DNA from: Magicicada septendecula
Lineage: Eukaryota > Arthropoda > Insecta > Hemiptera > Cicadidae
Assembly: GCA_034769895.1 (NCBI GenBank)
Contig: CM068369.1
Span: 424,167,479-424,231,478, forward strand
Direction of reading: 5' to 3'
DNA: 64,000 nt
Below are positions 1 through 11,795 of the stretch, piece after piece. Every line of letters starts with the position of its first letter. Position 1 is the stretch's first letter. Both the position numbers and the translations under genes were made by a program. Under the pieces are notes generated by a model. That model saw only the letters and a program-made list of their open reading frames with translations. It was not told the DNA's origin and searched no databases.

Positions 1-2654
1 TTCCAAATTCTATCCAAATTCTGTCACTGGTTTCAAAATAAAAATTTTATATCTTTATTATAAATCTCTCTCTTTGCTTAACAATCTGATTCTACATTAC
101 TGTGGGTGATTTAAATACTTATAACAATTTAATTCACTACTTGCTCTGTATACATATATCAACTTCCTCCCTCTGACTCTAACTTCTAACAATTGTATCT
201 CACATGACACCCATCTCTATTAAACATCTACCAAACACTCTCTAACCCCAACTATCATTAAACTCAATTCGCCACCTTCTCTCGATATATAAAAAATAAA
301 TACTCTCTAACCCTTTGTACTTAGGATACGTGTTCCCCCCCCAAAACTCATTTCCCTTATCTGGCCCCTGGATTCTACCTAAGGCGGCCCCGTCCCACTA
401 AATCGATCCCATCCCGTCCCAACTTATCATTATGTTGCGGACTCCCACATTACACTACCCCCTACTACAAAATTGCCATCCCCAAAATCTCAATCTCATT
501 ACCTTACTACACTACAACAAAATAACATCATTAATTATAAACATCAATATATCACTCAAAACTCTACATAGATTCTCCATTACTACTGTGTCAACATCAA
601 TACTTCTCAAAATTCTATAACATACATTAACTCAAAACAACATTACATTATTTTCATCTCTACTATTTCAACTTTAACTTTGACCTCACTTTAGACTGGT
701 CTATATATCCTACAAAATATTCATCACCCACAAACTATCTCTTGTTAACTTGCATAAATTATTACTGTACTTCTCACTTTATCAAATTATTTTTATCATT
801 ACTTTAAAACATCTGTAATACATTGAAACATTACATTAAACACTAATTATCTGGAACATTTACAACCAATATACCAGTGACATTTTATTGCTGATCAGCT
901 GATCTTCCTAACACAATGAAAACACATCTCAAAATTGAACAAATTACATGAAATATATATATATTTATGTATCATTACTTCTCACCTCCTTGTTTCCTCT
1001 CTCTCTGATTCTGATAATTTACGTTAACCGCCTGCCAGACGGTTTAATTATTTACTTAGTTGCAAACATACACACATAATGAAAACACATATTGTTATCA
1101 ATGCTTATATCTAACCTACGATAATAAAATAATACATTTAAAATTACAGCATGAACACCTTGTAGTGAATGTATGAGCAGCTAGTTATTTAAACAGGGCA
1201 CAAGCATTTTTATTGGACTAAAATTTGAGTTAGCAAATTTTCATGTTACAAAATTTAAATTCGTGACTCATCTGAGTCACCTCCCATCCACACACTCTAT
1301 TGCAAATTATGGAGGACTGTATCGCCCTTTCGCTTCTGCAAAGATGGCATATTTTGGAGTAGGTTTGACCTCTCCGTGTCTTTGCTTCGGCAGTTATATT
1401 TTAATGTCTGAATATCAACATATTCTTGGCTATAATTAAACGCCCTTAAACGGGTCTACCACCTGGCCTTGCTGTTCCTACTCGAACAGAATGGTAGCCG
1501 CTGTTCCATAGTGCCTGGATTTCCCCTAATGTCACCCCCCATTTAATTTCTACTATATACCAATTTCAAGTCAGCTATGGTCAAGGGACTTGATATGACC
1601 ATAGCTGGCCGCTAGCCAAATCCACGATTAGTGCTGGTAAGGCAGTAATCGCCCGAAAAGTCGGGGAAATCTAACTTGCATTTCACTGCCTGTTCTACAT
1701 CGTTTTAGTTATGTGCGACACGATCGTCTATCAGTGTGCAAACTACGTTTACACGAAAAAGGTGTGTCGCACATTTTCGCCATTTTCGCCTCCGGTGGAG
1801 GTAACACTCTCTGTTACCCCCAACCCATTTCGCTATCTACGAGGGCACAGGCCACCCCCGCAATAGCAACTTAATAACTAACTAATTAAATTTTTATATA
1901 CATTCTAATATAATATTTTCATCAATAATCGTTTAACTCATTCAAACTTTTCTACCATTGAACTTTCTTACAATTTTCAAAATTTATTATTCATAATTAG
2001 TATATATCATTTTCCAGTTATTATTAAAATTTTTAATTATCATTTTTATTGAACACAATTATTTCAAATAATCTCACTATTGAATTAAAATCTTCATATT
2101 GTAAAAGTTCTATACTTACAGTCCATTTAACATGGTATACACATAACATCTACCCCCTACACCCCAATACTTTCACCTCACCTCTGAAACATTTCACAAA
2201 AATATTAGTTTACATCAAACAAGTTATCATTTAATTACCCAATTCATCTCTTAAAAAAAAATAATTTGAATTCAGTAAAAAATTTAATTAATTAACATTT
2301 AAATAATCAATCAAAATATTTAACATGTATCAAATTGTTTCAATTAATTTAATTATTAACAATACAGAATTCATTACCATCAACACAATTGTAATTCTCT
2401 GATTACCGTTTTCAAAATTTATTCTGTTTATTTATTTAAATTGCCAAATATTAATCTTATTATTACAACAATTATCTACCTACATACATACATTGTTTAG
2501 CTGATCTTCTACAATACACATAAATAAATGCACTACAATTATTTACAAACTTATTATTATTAACTGTTCAGTTTTTCCGCACTTCATTGTCCACATCTGC
2601 CATGTCAGAACCATAAAACATAATGTTTATCACTGTCTTTTATTGTTTTATAGT
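1..2654 (-). other. Non-coding internal region of A (left copy), with a structured island
   Basis: No pol-like frame was found on either strand. About 1290-1860 is richer in GC than its surroundings and has strong inverted repeats: CAGCTATGGTCA (1572-1583) with its complement at 1595-1606, TGTGCGACAC with GTGTCGCACA about 40 bases further on, and GGTAACA/TGTTACC. The rest is AT-rich with no recognised function. The unit continues left of the window. Confidence 0.6.
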
Positions 2655-3167
2655 TTAGCCTCCATCGTCATAGATAAGTCTTGGTTTTATACCACACTGT
2701 TCCATTTCATTAACACACAAATTATTGTTTTGTGTGTTGTACTCATAAAAACTGACTTCATTCATCTTATCCAAATACTCATTAAACCAGTCAACGTTAG
2801 GTATTTTTGTTACGTCTCCGTCAGTAAATTCATTCATTATCGGGTTAATTACTTTGGTCAAATCATTATAGTCATTATTATTCAAATATACTTCTAAACT
2901 TTCTTTCCATTCTTCATACTTTCTATTCAAATTATACAATTCTGTTACTTTCTCCACATACAATTCTCTGTTTAACTCTCTCTCTTCATAACACCACATC
3001 ACACTCTCACAATTATTCCGGACAGAGGGTCCAAAATTACACAACAAAAATAAACACCTCAATTCATCTATTACTACGGGACTCTTGCCCTTCAACAACA
3101 CTTGTGAACTCATTAAATCATCATAAACATTATCAACAATAAGGGGAAAATTTACCCTTGTCCCCAC
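2655..3167 (-). CDS. Gag-like protein of A, C-terminal part (left copy)
   Basis: This has the same translation as 9082-9594 and ends KPRLIYDDGG followed by a stop. It overlaps the upstream frame by 16 bases in the -1 frame. Confidence 0.6.
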   Translation of the reverse strand: MGTRVNFPLIVDNVYDDLMSSQVLLKGKSPVVIDELRCLFLLCNFGPSVRNNCESVMWCYEERELNRELYVEKVTELYNLNRKYEEWKESLEVYLNNNDYNDLTKVINPIMNEFTDGDVTKIPNVDWFNEYLDKMNEVSFYEYNTQNNNLCVNEMEQCGIKPRLIYDDGG

Positions 3168-3985
3168 TCTACCACAACATTATTTTTCCGCTCTCTCTCT
3201 AACTCATTAACACACCTTAACATCTCATAGTCGCTACATTCCACCAACTCATCAGTACTTTCATTATTTAGTTTCACCGTATCACTTTCTGATACCAATT
3301 CTTCCAACACATTATTATACTCAATATTATTATTCTCATTATTTTCAACATTATTGTTATCACTTGTTATCTTACTCTCTACTACTACGTTTTTACCCAT
3401 ATCATTATAATTGTCCTCTGTTTTACATTCAAAATTTTCAACTACCTTTTGTCTTTGTTTATCAAATTTTTCCACCACATTACTCTCTATTTTGTCAATT
3501 CTATTATTCATACTATTTAATGAGTGACTCAACGTCTCATTTAATTCATATTTTAATTTGTTACAGTTACTCTCACAATTGATTTGTACTTTATTAATTT
3601 CAGTTTTGAGTTCATCAAATTTTAAGCTAATACTCTGTTGAAATCGAATATTCCGTTCTTCGAATTTTTTATTATTATCATTCTGTATATCAAATTTTAT
3701 GTTAATATCACTAGACATGGTTCTCATGAAATTAAATAGATCGTCCAATGACAACTCTTTTGCTTTATTTGTTACGGGAGTAGATTCTGCTTGTGCTCCA
3801 CTCATTATTACCGATTGTGTCAGATTATTCTCGTCTATCAGGTTTGGAGTTGTCTCCAATCCTGAATCATTTATATTATTTGATTCATTGGAAACGCTTT
3901 CTTTGACTACCTTAGGGTCTGAATTAATTTCTCCCTCCCCCGTGATAGTTACATCACTCATACTAACTTCATCTCCGTCTTCCAT
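3152..3985 (-). CDS. Gag-like coiled-coil protein of A, N-terminal part (left copy)
   Basis: This frame is identical in translation to 9579-10412, including the break after residue 277. Its ATG at 3983-3985 follows the PBS by about 210 bases. The identity of the two copies points to a recent duplication of the unit. Confidence 0.65.
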   Translation of the reverse strand: MEDGDEVSMSDVTITGEGEINSDPKVVKESVSNESNNINDSGLETTPNLIDENNLTQSVIMSGAQAESTPVTNKAKELSLDDLFNFMRTMSSDINIKFDIQNDNNKKFEERNIRFQQSISLKFDELKTEINKVQINCESNCNKLKYELNETLSHSLNSMNNRIDKIESNVVEKFDKQRQKVVENFECKTEDNYNDMGKNVVVESKITSDNNNVENNENNNIEYNNVLEELVSESDTVKLNNESTDELVECSDYEMLRCVNELERERKNNVVVEWGQG

Positions 3986-4194
3986 TTTTCTTATTTATGA
4001 GATTTTGTTCTATATAAAATTTCAATTTTAAATATTTCTGGATTATTCAGTATAATATAATTTAAGTATCGCTTAACTACATCTTAACATCATTTACATA
4101 TAATTGGTTCTCATTTCTACTTAACCTCTAAATCACGCTTACATCCTATTTGTAGGTACGGTTTTTACTTTATTTTTATTTACTCATAAAAACT

Positions 4195-4212
4195 GTCCCT
4201 GTTCGGGCGCCA
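4195..4212 (-). other. Primer binding site of A, tRNA-Lys type (left copy)
   Basis: On the minus strand these 18 bases read TGGCGCCCGAACAGGGAC, the complement of a tRNA-Lys 3' end as used by many retroelements. One base separates it from the CA end of the LTR. Confidence 0.92.
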
Positions 4213-4213
4213 T

Positions 4214-5367
4214 TGAGATACTCTTGTCTATAATTAAATTTATAAAAACACCTAAATTACTTTGACCTACCTGTACAACTTCTATCCGGGGCCAGGATTC
4301 TCGTACGAACATAAAATGTTAGCGTGATTTACAGGTTACTGAAATAAGTACCTTGACTCATTCTTTTATGAAGAGAATTACCTTTTACTTTAATTTTGAA
4401 TCATTTACAATTTCTTTATACACTTTACCGCATCTGATCTAATTTTGTGAAAACCTATTGCTTGGTTACATAATCAGCGTACTATAATCTTACTTAATCT
4501 AACTTATACTACAGCTTACCTTAATTTTTTACACACACCCACTCAAGACTGCCCAGCCTGCAATTTTTCACGCACCCAAACACACACAAAATTTATTTAA
4601 CCCTTAACATTTTTTATAATAATAAAATTCCCACCACGCCGGCCACGCGGTCTTTGCGCACTCTCATTGTTCGGTCATATTTCTTTTTTGGTGTCCGATA
4701 AAAGTCTCTGGATGTGTTCCGCACTTTTACCTGACCTCGGTCAGACAGATCTTTGTGGTTCTATCACTTTATTACTGGAAAATTAAAAAAATTTTGTAGA
4801 GAGCCGACTTGGCTCCGTGCCGGCCGACACGTATAGAGTAACTGGGCAGCGTCCTTTTCTGAGTGGGAGGAATTGCGTATTCACTGCCAACAGATTTTCG
4901 TCGCCGTGCATAGCTGAATTGCTGTGGTTTATTCACTCTATGCATGGCACATAGTGTGTTTTTTGTATGGTAACCGTGGACGATCTTTGTTAAGCACTGG
5001 TTGACGTCACAAAAGAGGGCAGTCCTTAGAGGCATTTCCTGTGGATCAGCTAAGGAGACGATGAATAAAATCGTTCCCCAGGCATCTTGGTTTTCGAACG
5101 ACGGCGTCATTCCGAGCGCGGACTTGTACTGCTAGTGGGTGCGTGGTCACACTTATGCAAAGTTCTGAGAAATTTTAGGGTGGTGCAAATTCCTTGCCGA
5201 GTTACACAACAGAAATTGCACCTTGCCTTTGTTTCAACACTGTTTCTTGCCACGTGGTCTGTTATAATGGAATGGACGTTTGTCGTAAAAATAAAACTTT
5301 CCCAATATTTTTATAAAATCCCGCAAAAAATGAAATAAATGAAATTACCCAATTTAGACACGTTACA
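4214..5367 (-). repeat. LTR of element A (shared, middle copy)
   Basis: This 1154-bp LTR starts TG and ends CA on both strands. On its left it abuts the PBS of the left internal region through a single base; on its right it abuts the PPT of the right internal region. It therefore acts as 3' LTR of one unit and 5' LTR of the next. An open sense frame of about 112 codons lies inside it (minus strand, 4772-5110) and is kept in the other copy; no family was recognised. Confidence 0.88.
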
Positions 5368-5380
5368 ATACCCCCTCAAT
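5368..5380 (-). other. Polypurine tract of A
   Basis: Read on the minus strand this is TTGAGGGGGTAT directly before the TG of the LTR. It is the expected plus-strand primer site and fixes the orientation of the element. Confidence 0.8.
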
Positions 5381-8300
5381 GAGAATTCTGCTGTCCAGAA
5401 CAGAAGAAATCTCATTGATAAACCCCGAAGAGGACCGGTGAGGAACTGGTGCCAACAACCCCCTCTTGTTCTTACTCCTCATGGGTACACAACCCCCTGG
5501 CTTGGCGACTATGGACGCATCTGAACGAGATCACTGGACTTCTCCGTAAGAGATCCCAACACCGAAAAATCGAACAGACAAGTACCACAGCACACTTCAC
5601 CTTCTAACACGCTACCCCCAAAATTCTCAATCCCTGGCTTATGTTATGCCAGATCCTCCACCGATATGTTTCCCCTTGTATGCAAGCTGGGCTGTCTTTA
5701 GCAGATACTGGGCTTACACACACTCACATTACCTACTGACATTATATATCATAAAATTGAAAAAATTTTAAAAAGTTCTTTAAATTACAACACGTTGTTT
5801 TCAGATAAAATTCATTCATAAATTTTGTATAACGTCTAAATTATTCTCTTCATTGTTTTCTGTTTTTATTTAAAATAAGTTATTTTAAACATTTCTTATA
5901 ATTAACACATCCTTAACCTAACATGTGATCACTTATAGTCTAACAATACAAGTCACTACAATAAATCAATCAAATAAACATGGTTAGCACACAGATAATA
6001 AAATAATCAATACTTAAAATATCCATTAGCTGGCAGGCGCAAAATCATTTTTTTTTTCAAAAAAAATATTTTCCAAAAAATTTTAAAATTCAAAAAAAAA
6101 TTAAATTTATTAAAATGTTTCCTTTACATATAGAAATTGTTTTAAAACTTGTCTAAATTGATCAAAAAACAAAATTAAATTGACTTCCATATCAAACATT
6201 CTTAGTATATTACCTCATCAGCTGATTGAAACTAGGTCAAGTCCACAACCTTGACCCACATACGTTATGTACAAGTTCTATCTGAAAATACATTCAACAT
6301 CTGTAACATCCTAACTTGAAACACAAAACATAATAAAACAAAACATTTAAAATTAACAAAATATTATTATAAATAATAAGCAAATTGACATTTAAATTAT
6401 TCAAAATAAACACTTCTGACTTTATATTTCCAAATTCTATCCAAATTCTGTCACTGGTTTCAAAATAAAAATTTTATATCTTTATTATAAATCTCTCTCT
6501 TTGCTTAACAATCTGATTCTACATTACTGTGGGTGATTTAAATACTTATAACAATTTAATTCACTACTTGCTCTGTATACATATATCAACTTCCTCCCTC
6601 TGACTCTAACTTCTAACAATTGTATCTCACATGACACCCATCTCTATTAAACATCTACCAAACACTCTCTAACCCCAACTATCATTAAACTCAATTCGCC
6701 ACCTTCTCTCGATATATAAAAAATAAATACTCTCTAACCCTTTGTACTTAGGATACGTGTTCCCCCCCCAAAACTCATTTCCCTTATCTGGCCCCTGGAT
6801 TCTACCTAAGGCGGCCCCGTCCCACTAAATCGATCCCATCCCGTCCCAACTTATCATTATGTTGCGGACTCCCACATTACACTACCCCCTACTACAAAAT
6901 TGCCATCCCCAAAATCTCAATCTCATTACCTTACTACACTACAACAAAATAACATCATTAATTATAAACATCAATATATCACTCAAAACTCTACATAGAT
7001 TCTCCATTACTACTGTGTCAACATCAATACTTCTCAAAATTCTATAACATACATTAACTCAAAACAACATTACATTATTTTCATCTCTACTATTTCAACT
7101 TTAACTTTGACCTCACTTTAGACTGGTCTATATATCCTACAAAATATTCATCACCCACAAACTATCTCTTGTTAACTTGCATAAATTATTACTGTACTTC
7201 TCACTTTATCAAATTATTTTTATCATTACTTTAAAACATCTGTAATACATTGAAACATTACATTAAACACTAATTATCTGGAACATTTACAACCAATATA
7301 CCAGTGACATTTTATTGCTGATCAGCTGATCTTCCTAACACAATGAAAACACATCTCAAAATTGAACAAATTACATGAAATATATATATATTTATGTATC
7401 ATTACTTCTCACCTCCTTGTTTCCTCTCTCTCTGATTCTGATAATTTACGTTAACCGCCTGCCAGACGGTTTAATTATTTACTTAGTTGCAAACATACAC
7501 ACATAATGAAAACACATATTGTTATCAATGCTTATATCTAACCTACGATAATAAAATAATACATTTAAAATTACAGCATGAACACCTTGTAGTGAATGTA
7601 TGAGCAGCTAGTTATTTAAACAGGGCACAAGCATTTTTATTGGACTAAAATTTGAGTTAGCAAATTTTCATGTTATAAAATTTAAATTCGTGACTCATCT
7701 GAGTCACCTCCCATCCACACACTCTATTGCAAATTATGGAGGACTGTATCGCCCTTTCGCTTCTGCAAAGATGGCATATTTTGGAGTAGGTTTGACCTCT
7801 CCGTGTCTTTGCTTCGGCAGTTATATTTTAATGTCTGAATATCAACATATTCTTGGCTATAATTAAACGCCCTTAAACGGGTCTACCACCTGGCCTTGCT
7901 GTTCCTACTCGAACAGAATGGTAGCCGCTGTTCCATAGTGCCTGGATTTCCCCTAATGTCACCCCCCATTTAATTTCTACTATATACCAATTTCAAGTCA
8001 GCTATGGTCAAGGGACTTGATATGACCATAGCTGGCTGCTAGCCAAATCCACGATTAGTGCTGGTAAGGCAGTAATCGCCCGAAAAGTCGGGGAAATCTA
8101 ACTTGCATTTCACTGCCTGTTCTACATCGTTTTAGTTATGTGCGACACGATCGTCTATCAGTGTGCAAACTACGTTTACACGAAAAAGGTGTGTCGCACA
8201 TTTTCGCCATTTTCGCCTCCGGTGGAGGTAACACTCTCTGTTACCCCCAACCCATTTCGCTATCTACGAGGGCACAGGCCACCCCCGCAATAGCAACTTA

Positions 8301-9081
8301 ATAACTAACTAATTAAATTTTTATATACATTCTAATATAATATTTTCATCAATAATCGTTTAACTCATTCAAACTTTTCTACCATTGAACTTTCTTACAA
8401 TTTTCAAAATTTATTATTCATAATTAGTATATATCATTTTCCAGTTATTATTAAAATTTTTAATTATCATTTTTATTGAACACAATTATTTCAAATAATC
8501 TCACTATTGAATTAAAATCTTCATATTGTAAAAGTTCTATACTTACAGTCCATTTAACATGGTATACACATAACATCTACCCCCTACACCCCAATACTTT
8601 CACCTCACCTCTGAAACATTTCACAAAAATATTAGTTTACATCAAACAAGTTATCATTTAATTACCCAATTCATCTCTTAAAAAAAAATAATTTGAATTC
8701 AGTAAAAAATTTAATTAATTAACATTTAAATAATCAATCAAAATATTTAACATGTATCAAATTGTTTCAATTAATTTAATTATTAACAATACAGAATTCA
8801 TTACCATCAACACAATTGCAATTCTCTGATTACCGTTTTCAAAATTTATTCTGTTTATTTATTTAAATTGCCAAATATTAATCTTATTATTACAACAATT
8901 ATCTACCTACATACATACATTGTTTAGCTGATCTTCTACAATACACATAAATAAATGCACTACAATTATTTACAAACTTATTATTATTAACTGTTCAGTT
9001 TTTCCGCACTTCATTGTCCACATCTGCCATGTCAGAACCATAAAACATAATGTTTATCACTGTCTTTTATTGTTTTATAGT
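5381..9081 (-). other. Non-coding internal region of A (right copy)
   Basis: The 3.7 kb between gag and the PPT have no retroelement enzyme motifs. Positions 6428-9081 repeat 1-2654, so the structured island recurs at about 7717-8287. The segment just before the PPT (about 5381-5580) resembles the same place in element F (51056-51290); the shared stretch includes GAGATCCCAACACCGAAAAA. Confidence 0.6.
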
Positions 9082-9594
9082 TTAGCCTCCATCGTCATAG
9101 ATAAGTCTTGGTTTTATACCACACTGTTCCATTTCATTAACACACAAATTATTGTTTTGTGTGTTGTACTCATAAAAACTGACTTCATTCATCTTATCCA
9201 AATACTCATTAAACCAGTCAACGTTAGGTATTTTTGTTACGTCTCCGTCAGTAAATTCATTCATTATCGGGTTAATTACTTTGGTCAAATCATTATAGTC
9301 ATTATTATTCAAATATACTTCTAAACTTTCTTTCCATTCTTCATACTTTCTATTCAAATTATACAATTCTGTTACTTTCTCCACATACAATTCTCTGTTT
9401 AACTCTCTCTCTTCATAACACCACATCACACTCTCACAATTATTCCGGACAGAGGGTCCAAAATTACACAACAAAAATAAACACCTCAATTCATCTATTA
9501 CTACGGGACTCTTGCCCTTCAACAACACTTGTGAACTCATTAAATCATCATAAACATTATCAACAATAAGGGGAAAATTTACCCTTGTCCCCAC
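9082..9594 (-). CDS. Gag-like protein of A, C-terminal part (right copy)
   Basis: This is the continuation of the preceding frame, shifted by -1, of about 170 codons. It has no ATG near its start (a GTG sits at 9594), so it is not an independent gene. The block RVNFPL, the FLL-NF-PS segment and the C-terminal KPRLIYDDGG are conserved with the single 436-residue protein of F. A programmed -1 frameshift is possible, but no standard slippery heptamer was seen in the short overlap. Confidence 0.6.
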   Translation of the reverse strand: MGTRVNFPLIVDNVYDDLMSSQVLLKGKSPVVIDELRCLFLLCNFGPSVRNNCESVMWCYEERELNRELYVEKVTELYNLNRKYEEWKESLEVYLNNNDYNDLTKVINPIMNEFTDGDVTKIPNVDWFNEYLDKMNEVSFYEYNTQNNNLCVNEMEQCGIKPRLIYDDGG

Positions 9595-10412
9595 TCTACC
9601 ACAACATTATTTTTCCGCTCTCTCTCTAACTCATTAACACACCTTAACATCTCATAGTCGCTACATTCCACCAACTCATCAGTACTTTCATTATTTAGTT
9701 TCACCGTATCACTTTCTGATACCAATTCTTCCAACACATTATTATACTCAATATTATTATTCTCATTATTTTCAACATTATTGTTATCACTTGTTATCTT
9801 ACTCTCTACTACTACGTTTTTACCCATATCATTATAATTGTCCTCTGTTTTACATTCAAAATTTTCAACTACCTTTTGTCTTTGTTTATCAAATTTTTCC
9901 ACCACATTACTCTCTATTTTGTCAATTCTATTATTCATACTATTTAATGAGTGACTCAACGTCTCATTTAATTCATATTTTAATTTGTTACAGTTACTCT
10001 CACAATTGATTTGTACTTTATTAATTTCAGTTTTGAGTTCATCAAATTTTAAGCTAATACTCTGTTGAAATCGAATATTCCGTTCTTCGAATTTTTTATT
10101 ATTATCATTCTGTATATCAAATTTTATGTTAATATCACTAGACATGGTTCTCATGAAATTAAATAGATCGTCCAATGACAACTCTTTTGCTTTATTTGTT
10201 ACGGGAGTAGATTCTGCTTGTGCTCCACTCATTATTACCGATTGTGTCAGATTATTCTCGTCTATCAGGTTTGGAGTTGTCTCCAATCCTGAATCATTTA
10301 TATTATTTGATTCATTGGAAACGCTTTCTTTGACTACCTTAGGGTCTGAATTAATTTCTCCCTCCCCCGTGATAGTTACATCACTCATACTAACTTCATC
10401 TCCGTCTTCCAT
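9579..10412 (-). CDS. Gag-like coiled-coil protein of A, N-terminal part (right copy)
   Basis: This 277-codon frame begins with an ATG about 210 bases after the PBS. It is acidic, rich in Asn, Glu and Ser, with a long probable coiled coil in the middle third (FDIQND...KFEERN...). An N-terminal block with DDSG/DSG and TP motifs is shared with the Gag-like proteins of F and E. No zinc finger and no enzymatic motif are present. It ends where a second frame takes over at 9594. In F the same region is one continuous frame, so the break here is probably an indel of five bases fixed before the array formed. Coding potential is clear; function as a structural Gag is inferred. Confidence 0.65.
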   Translation of the reverse strand: MEDGDEVSMSDVTITGEGEINSDPKVVKESVSNESNNINDSGLETTPNLIDENNLTQSVIMSGAQAESTPVTNKAKELSLDDLFNFMRTMSSDINIKFDIQNDNNKKFEERNIRFQQSISLKFDELKTEINKVQINCESNCNKLKYELNETLSHSLNSMNNRIDKIESNVVEKFDKQRQKVVENFECKTEDNYNDMGKNVVVESKITSDNNNVENNENNNIEYNNVLEELVSESDTVKLNNESTDELVECSDYEMLRCVNELERERKNNVVVEWGQG

Positions 10413-10621
10413 TTTTCTTATTTATGAGATTTTGTTCTATATAAAATTTCAATTTTAAATATTTCTGGATTATTCAGTATAATATAATTTAAGTATCGCT
10501 TAACTACATCTTAACATCATTTACATATAATTGGTTCTCATTTCTACTTAACCTCTAAATCACGCTTACATCCTATTTGTAGGTACGGTTTTTACTTTAT
10601 TTTTATTTACTCATAAAAACT

Positions 10622-10639
10622 GTCCCTGTTCGGGCGCCA
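10622..10639 (-). other. Primer binding site of A, tRNA-Lys type (right copy)
   Basis: This is the same 18-base site as in the left unit, one base from the LTR end at 10641. It marks the 5' end of the right-hand internal region. Confidence 0.92.
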
Positions 10640-10640
10640 T

Positions 10641-11795
10641 TGAGATACTCTTGTCTATAATTAAATTTATAAAAACACCTAAATTACTTTGACCTACCTG
10701 TACAACTTCTATCCGGGGCCAGGATTCTCGTACGAACGTAAAATGTTAGCGTGATTTACAGGTTACTGAAATAAGTACCTTGACTCATTCTTTTATGAAG
10801 AGAATTACCTTTTACTTTAATTTTGAATCATTTACAATTTCTTTATACACTTTACCGCATCTGATCTAATTTTGTGAAAACCTATTGCTTGGTTACATAA
10901 TCAGCGTACTATAATCTTACTTAATCTAACTTATACTACAGCTTACCTTAATTTTTTACACACACCCACTCAAGACTGCCCAGCCTGCAATTTTTCACGC
11001 ACCCAAACACACACAAAATTTATTTAACCCTTAACATTTTTTATAATAATAAAATTCCCACCACGCCGGCCACGCGGTCTTTGCGCACTCTCATTGTTCG
11101 GTCATATTTCTTTTTTGGTGTCCGATAAAAGTCTCTGGATGTGTTCCGCACTTTTACCTGACCTCGGTCAGACAGATCTTTGTGGTTCTATCACTTTATT
11201 ACTGGAAAATTAAAAAAAATTTTGTAGAGAGCCGACTTGGCTCCGTGCCGGCCGACACGTATAGAGTAACTGGGCAGCGTCCTTTTCTGAGCGGGAGGAA
11301 TTGCGTATTCACTGCCAACAGATTTTCGTCGCCGTGCATAGCTGAATTGCTGTGGTTTATTCACTCTATGCATGGCACATAGTGTGTTTTTTGTATGGTA
11401 ACCGTGGACGATCTTTGTTAAGCACTGGTTGACGTCACAAAAGAGGGCAGTCCTTAGAGGCATTTCCTGTGGATCGGCTAAGGAGACGATGAATAAAATC
11501 GTTCCCCAGGCATCTTGGTTTTCGAACGACGGCGTCATTCCGAGCGCGGACTTGTACTGCACGTGGGTGCGTGGTCACACTTATGCAAAGTTCTGAGAAA
11601 TTTTAGGGTGCTCCAAATTCCTTGCCGAGTTACACAATAGAAATTGCGCCTTGCATTTGTTTCAACACTGTTTCTTGCCAAGTGGTCTGTTATAATGGAA
11701 TGGACGTTTGTCGTAAAAATAAAACTTTCCCAATATTTTTATAAAATCCCGCAAAAAATGAAATAAATGAAATTACCCAATTTAGACACGTTACA
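10641..11795 (-). repeat. LTR of element A (right end, 5' LTR)
   Basis: This is the second copy of the A LTR, one base longer because of an A-run indel near 11212. It is bounded by the PBS at 10622-10639 on the left and by RNase H codons of element B from 11796. At least eight substitutions against the other LTR lie in its last 240 bp, compared with about three in the remaining 915 bp. Confidence 0.88.

Larger units (their letters stand above)
1..11795 (-). mobile_element. Family A: tandem gag-only LTR retrotransposon array
   Basis: Positions 1-5367 repeat as 6428-11795 at a spacing of 6427 bp with very few differences. Read on the minus strand the order is LTR (10641-11795), PBS, gag, non-coding, PPT (5368-5380), LTR (4214-5367), PBS, gag, non-coding, window edge. 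One LTR is therefore shared by two internal regions, forming a tandem array. The 5.27-kb internal region has gag-like frames but no protease, reverse transcriptase or integrase, like large non-autonomous LTR derivatives. The array interrupts element B at 11795/11796. Its left end and target duplication are outside the window. A collapsed or expanded assembly could mimic this, but the substitutions between copies argue for real copies. Confidence 0.85.

Noticed and set aside
3364..4031. Plus-strand open frames opposite gag of A
   Set aside because: They mirror the minus-strand coding sequence and have hydrophobic, low-complexity translations without start context or family.
4195..4212. A tRNA gene
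   Set aside because: Only the 18-base primer-site complement is present; there is no cloverleaf.
5339..5524. Small plus-strand frame across the A LTR/PPT boundary
   Set aside because: It runs antisense through the PPT and has no coding features.
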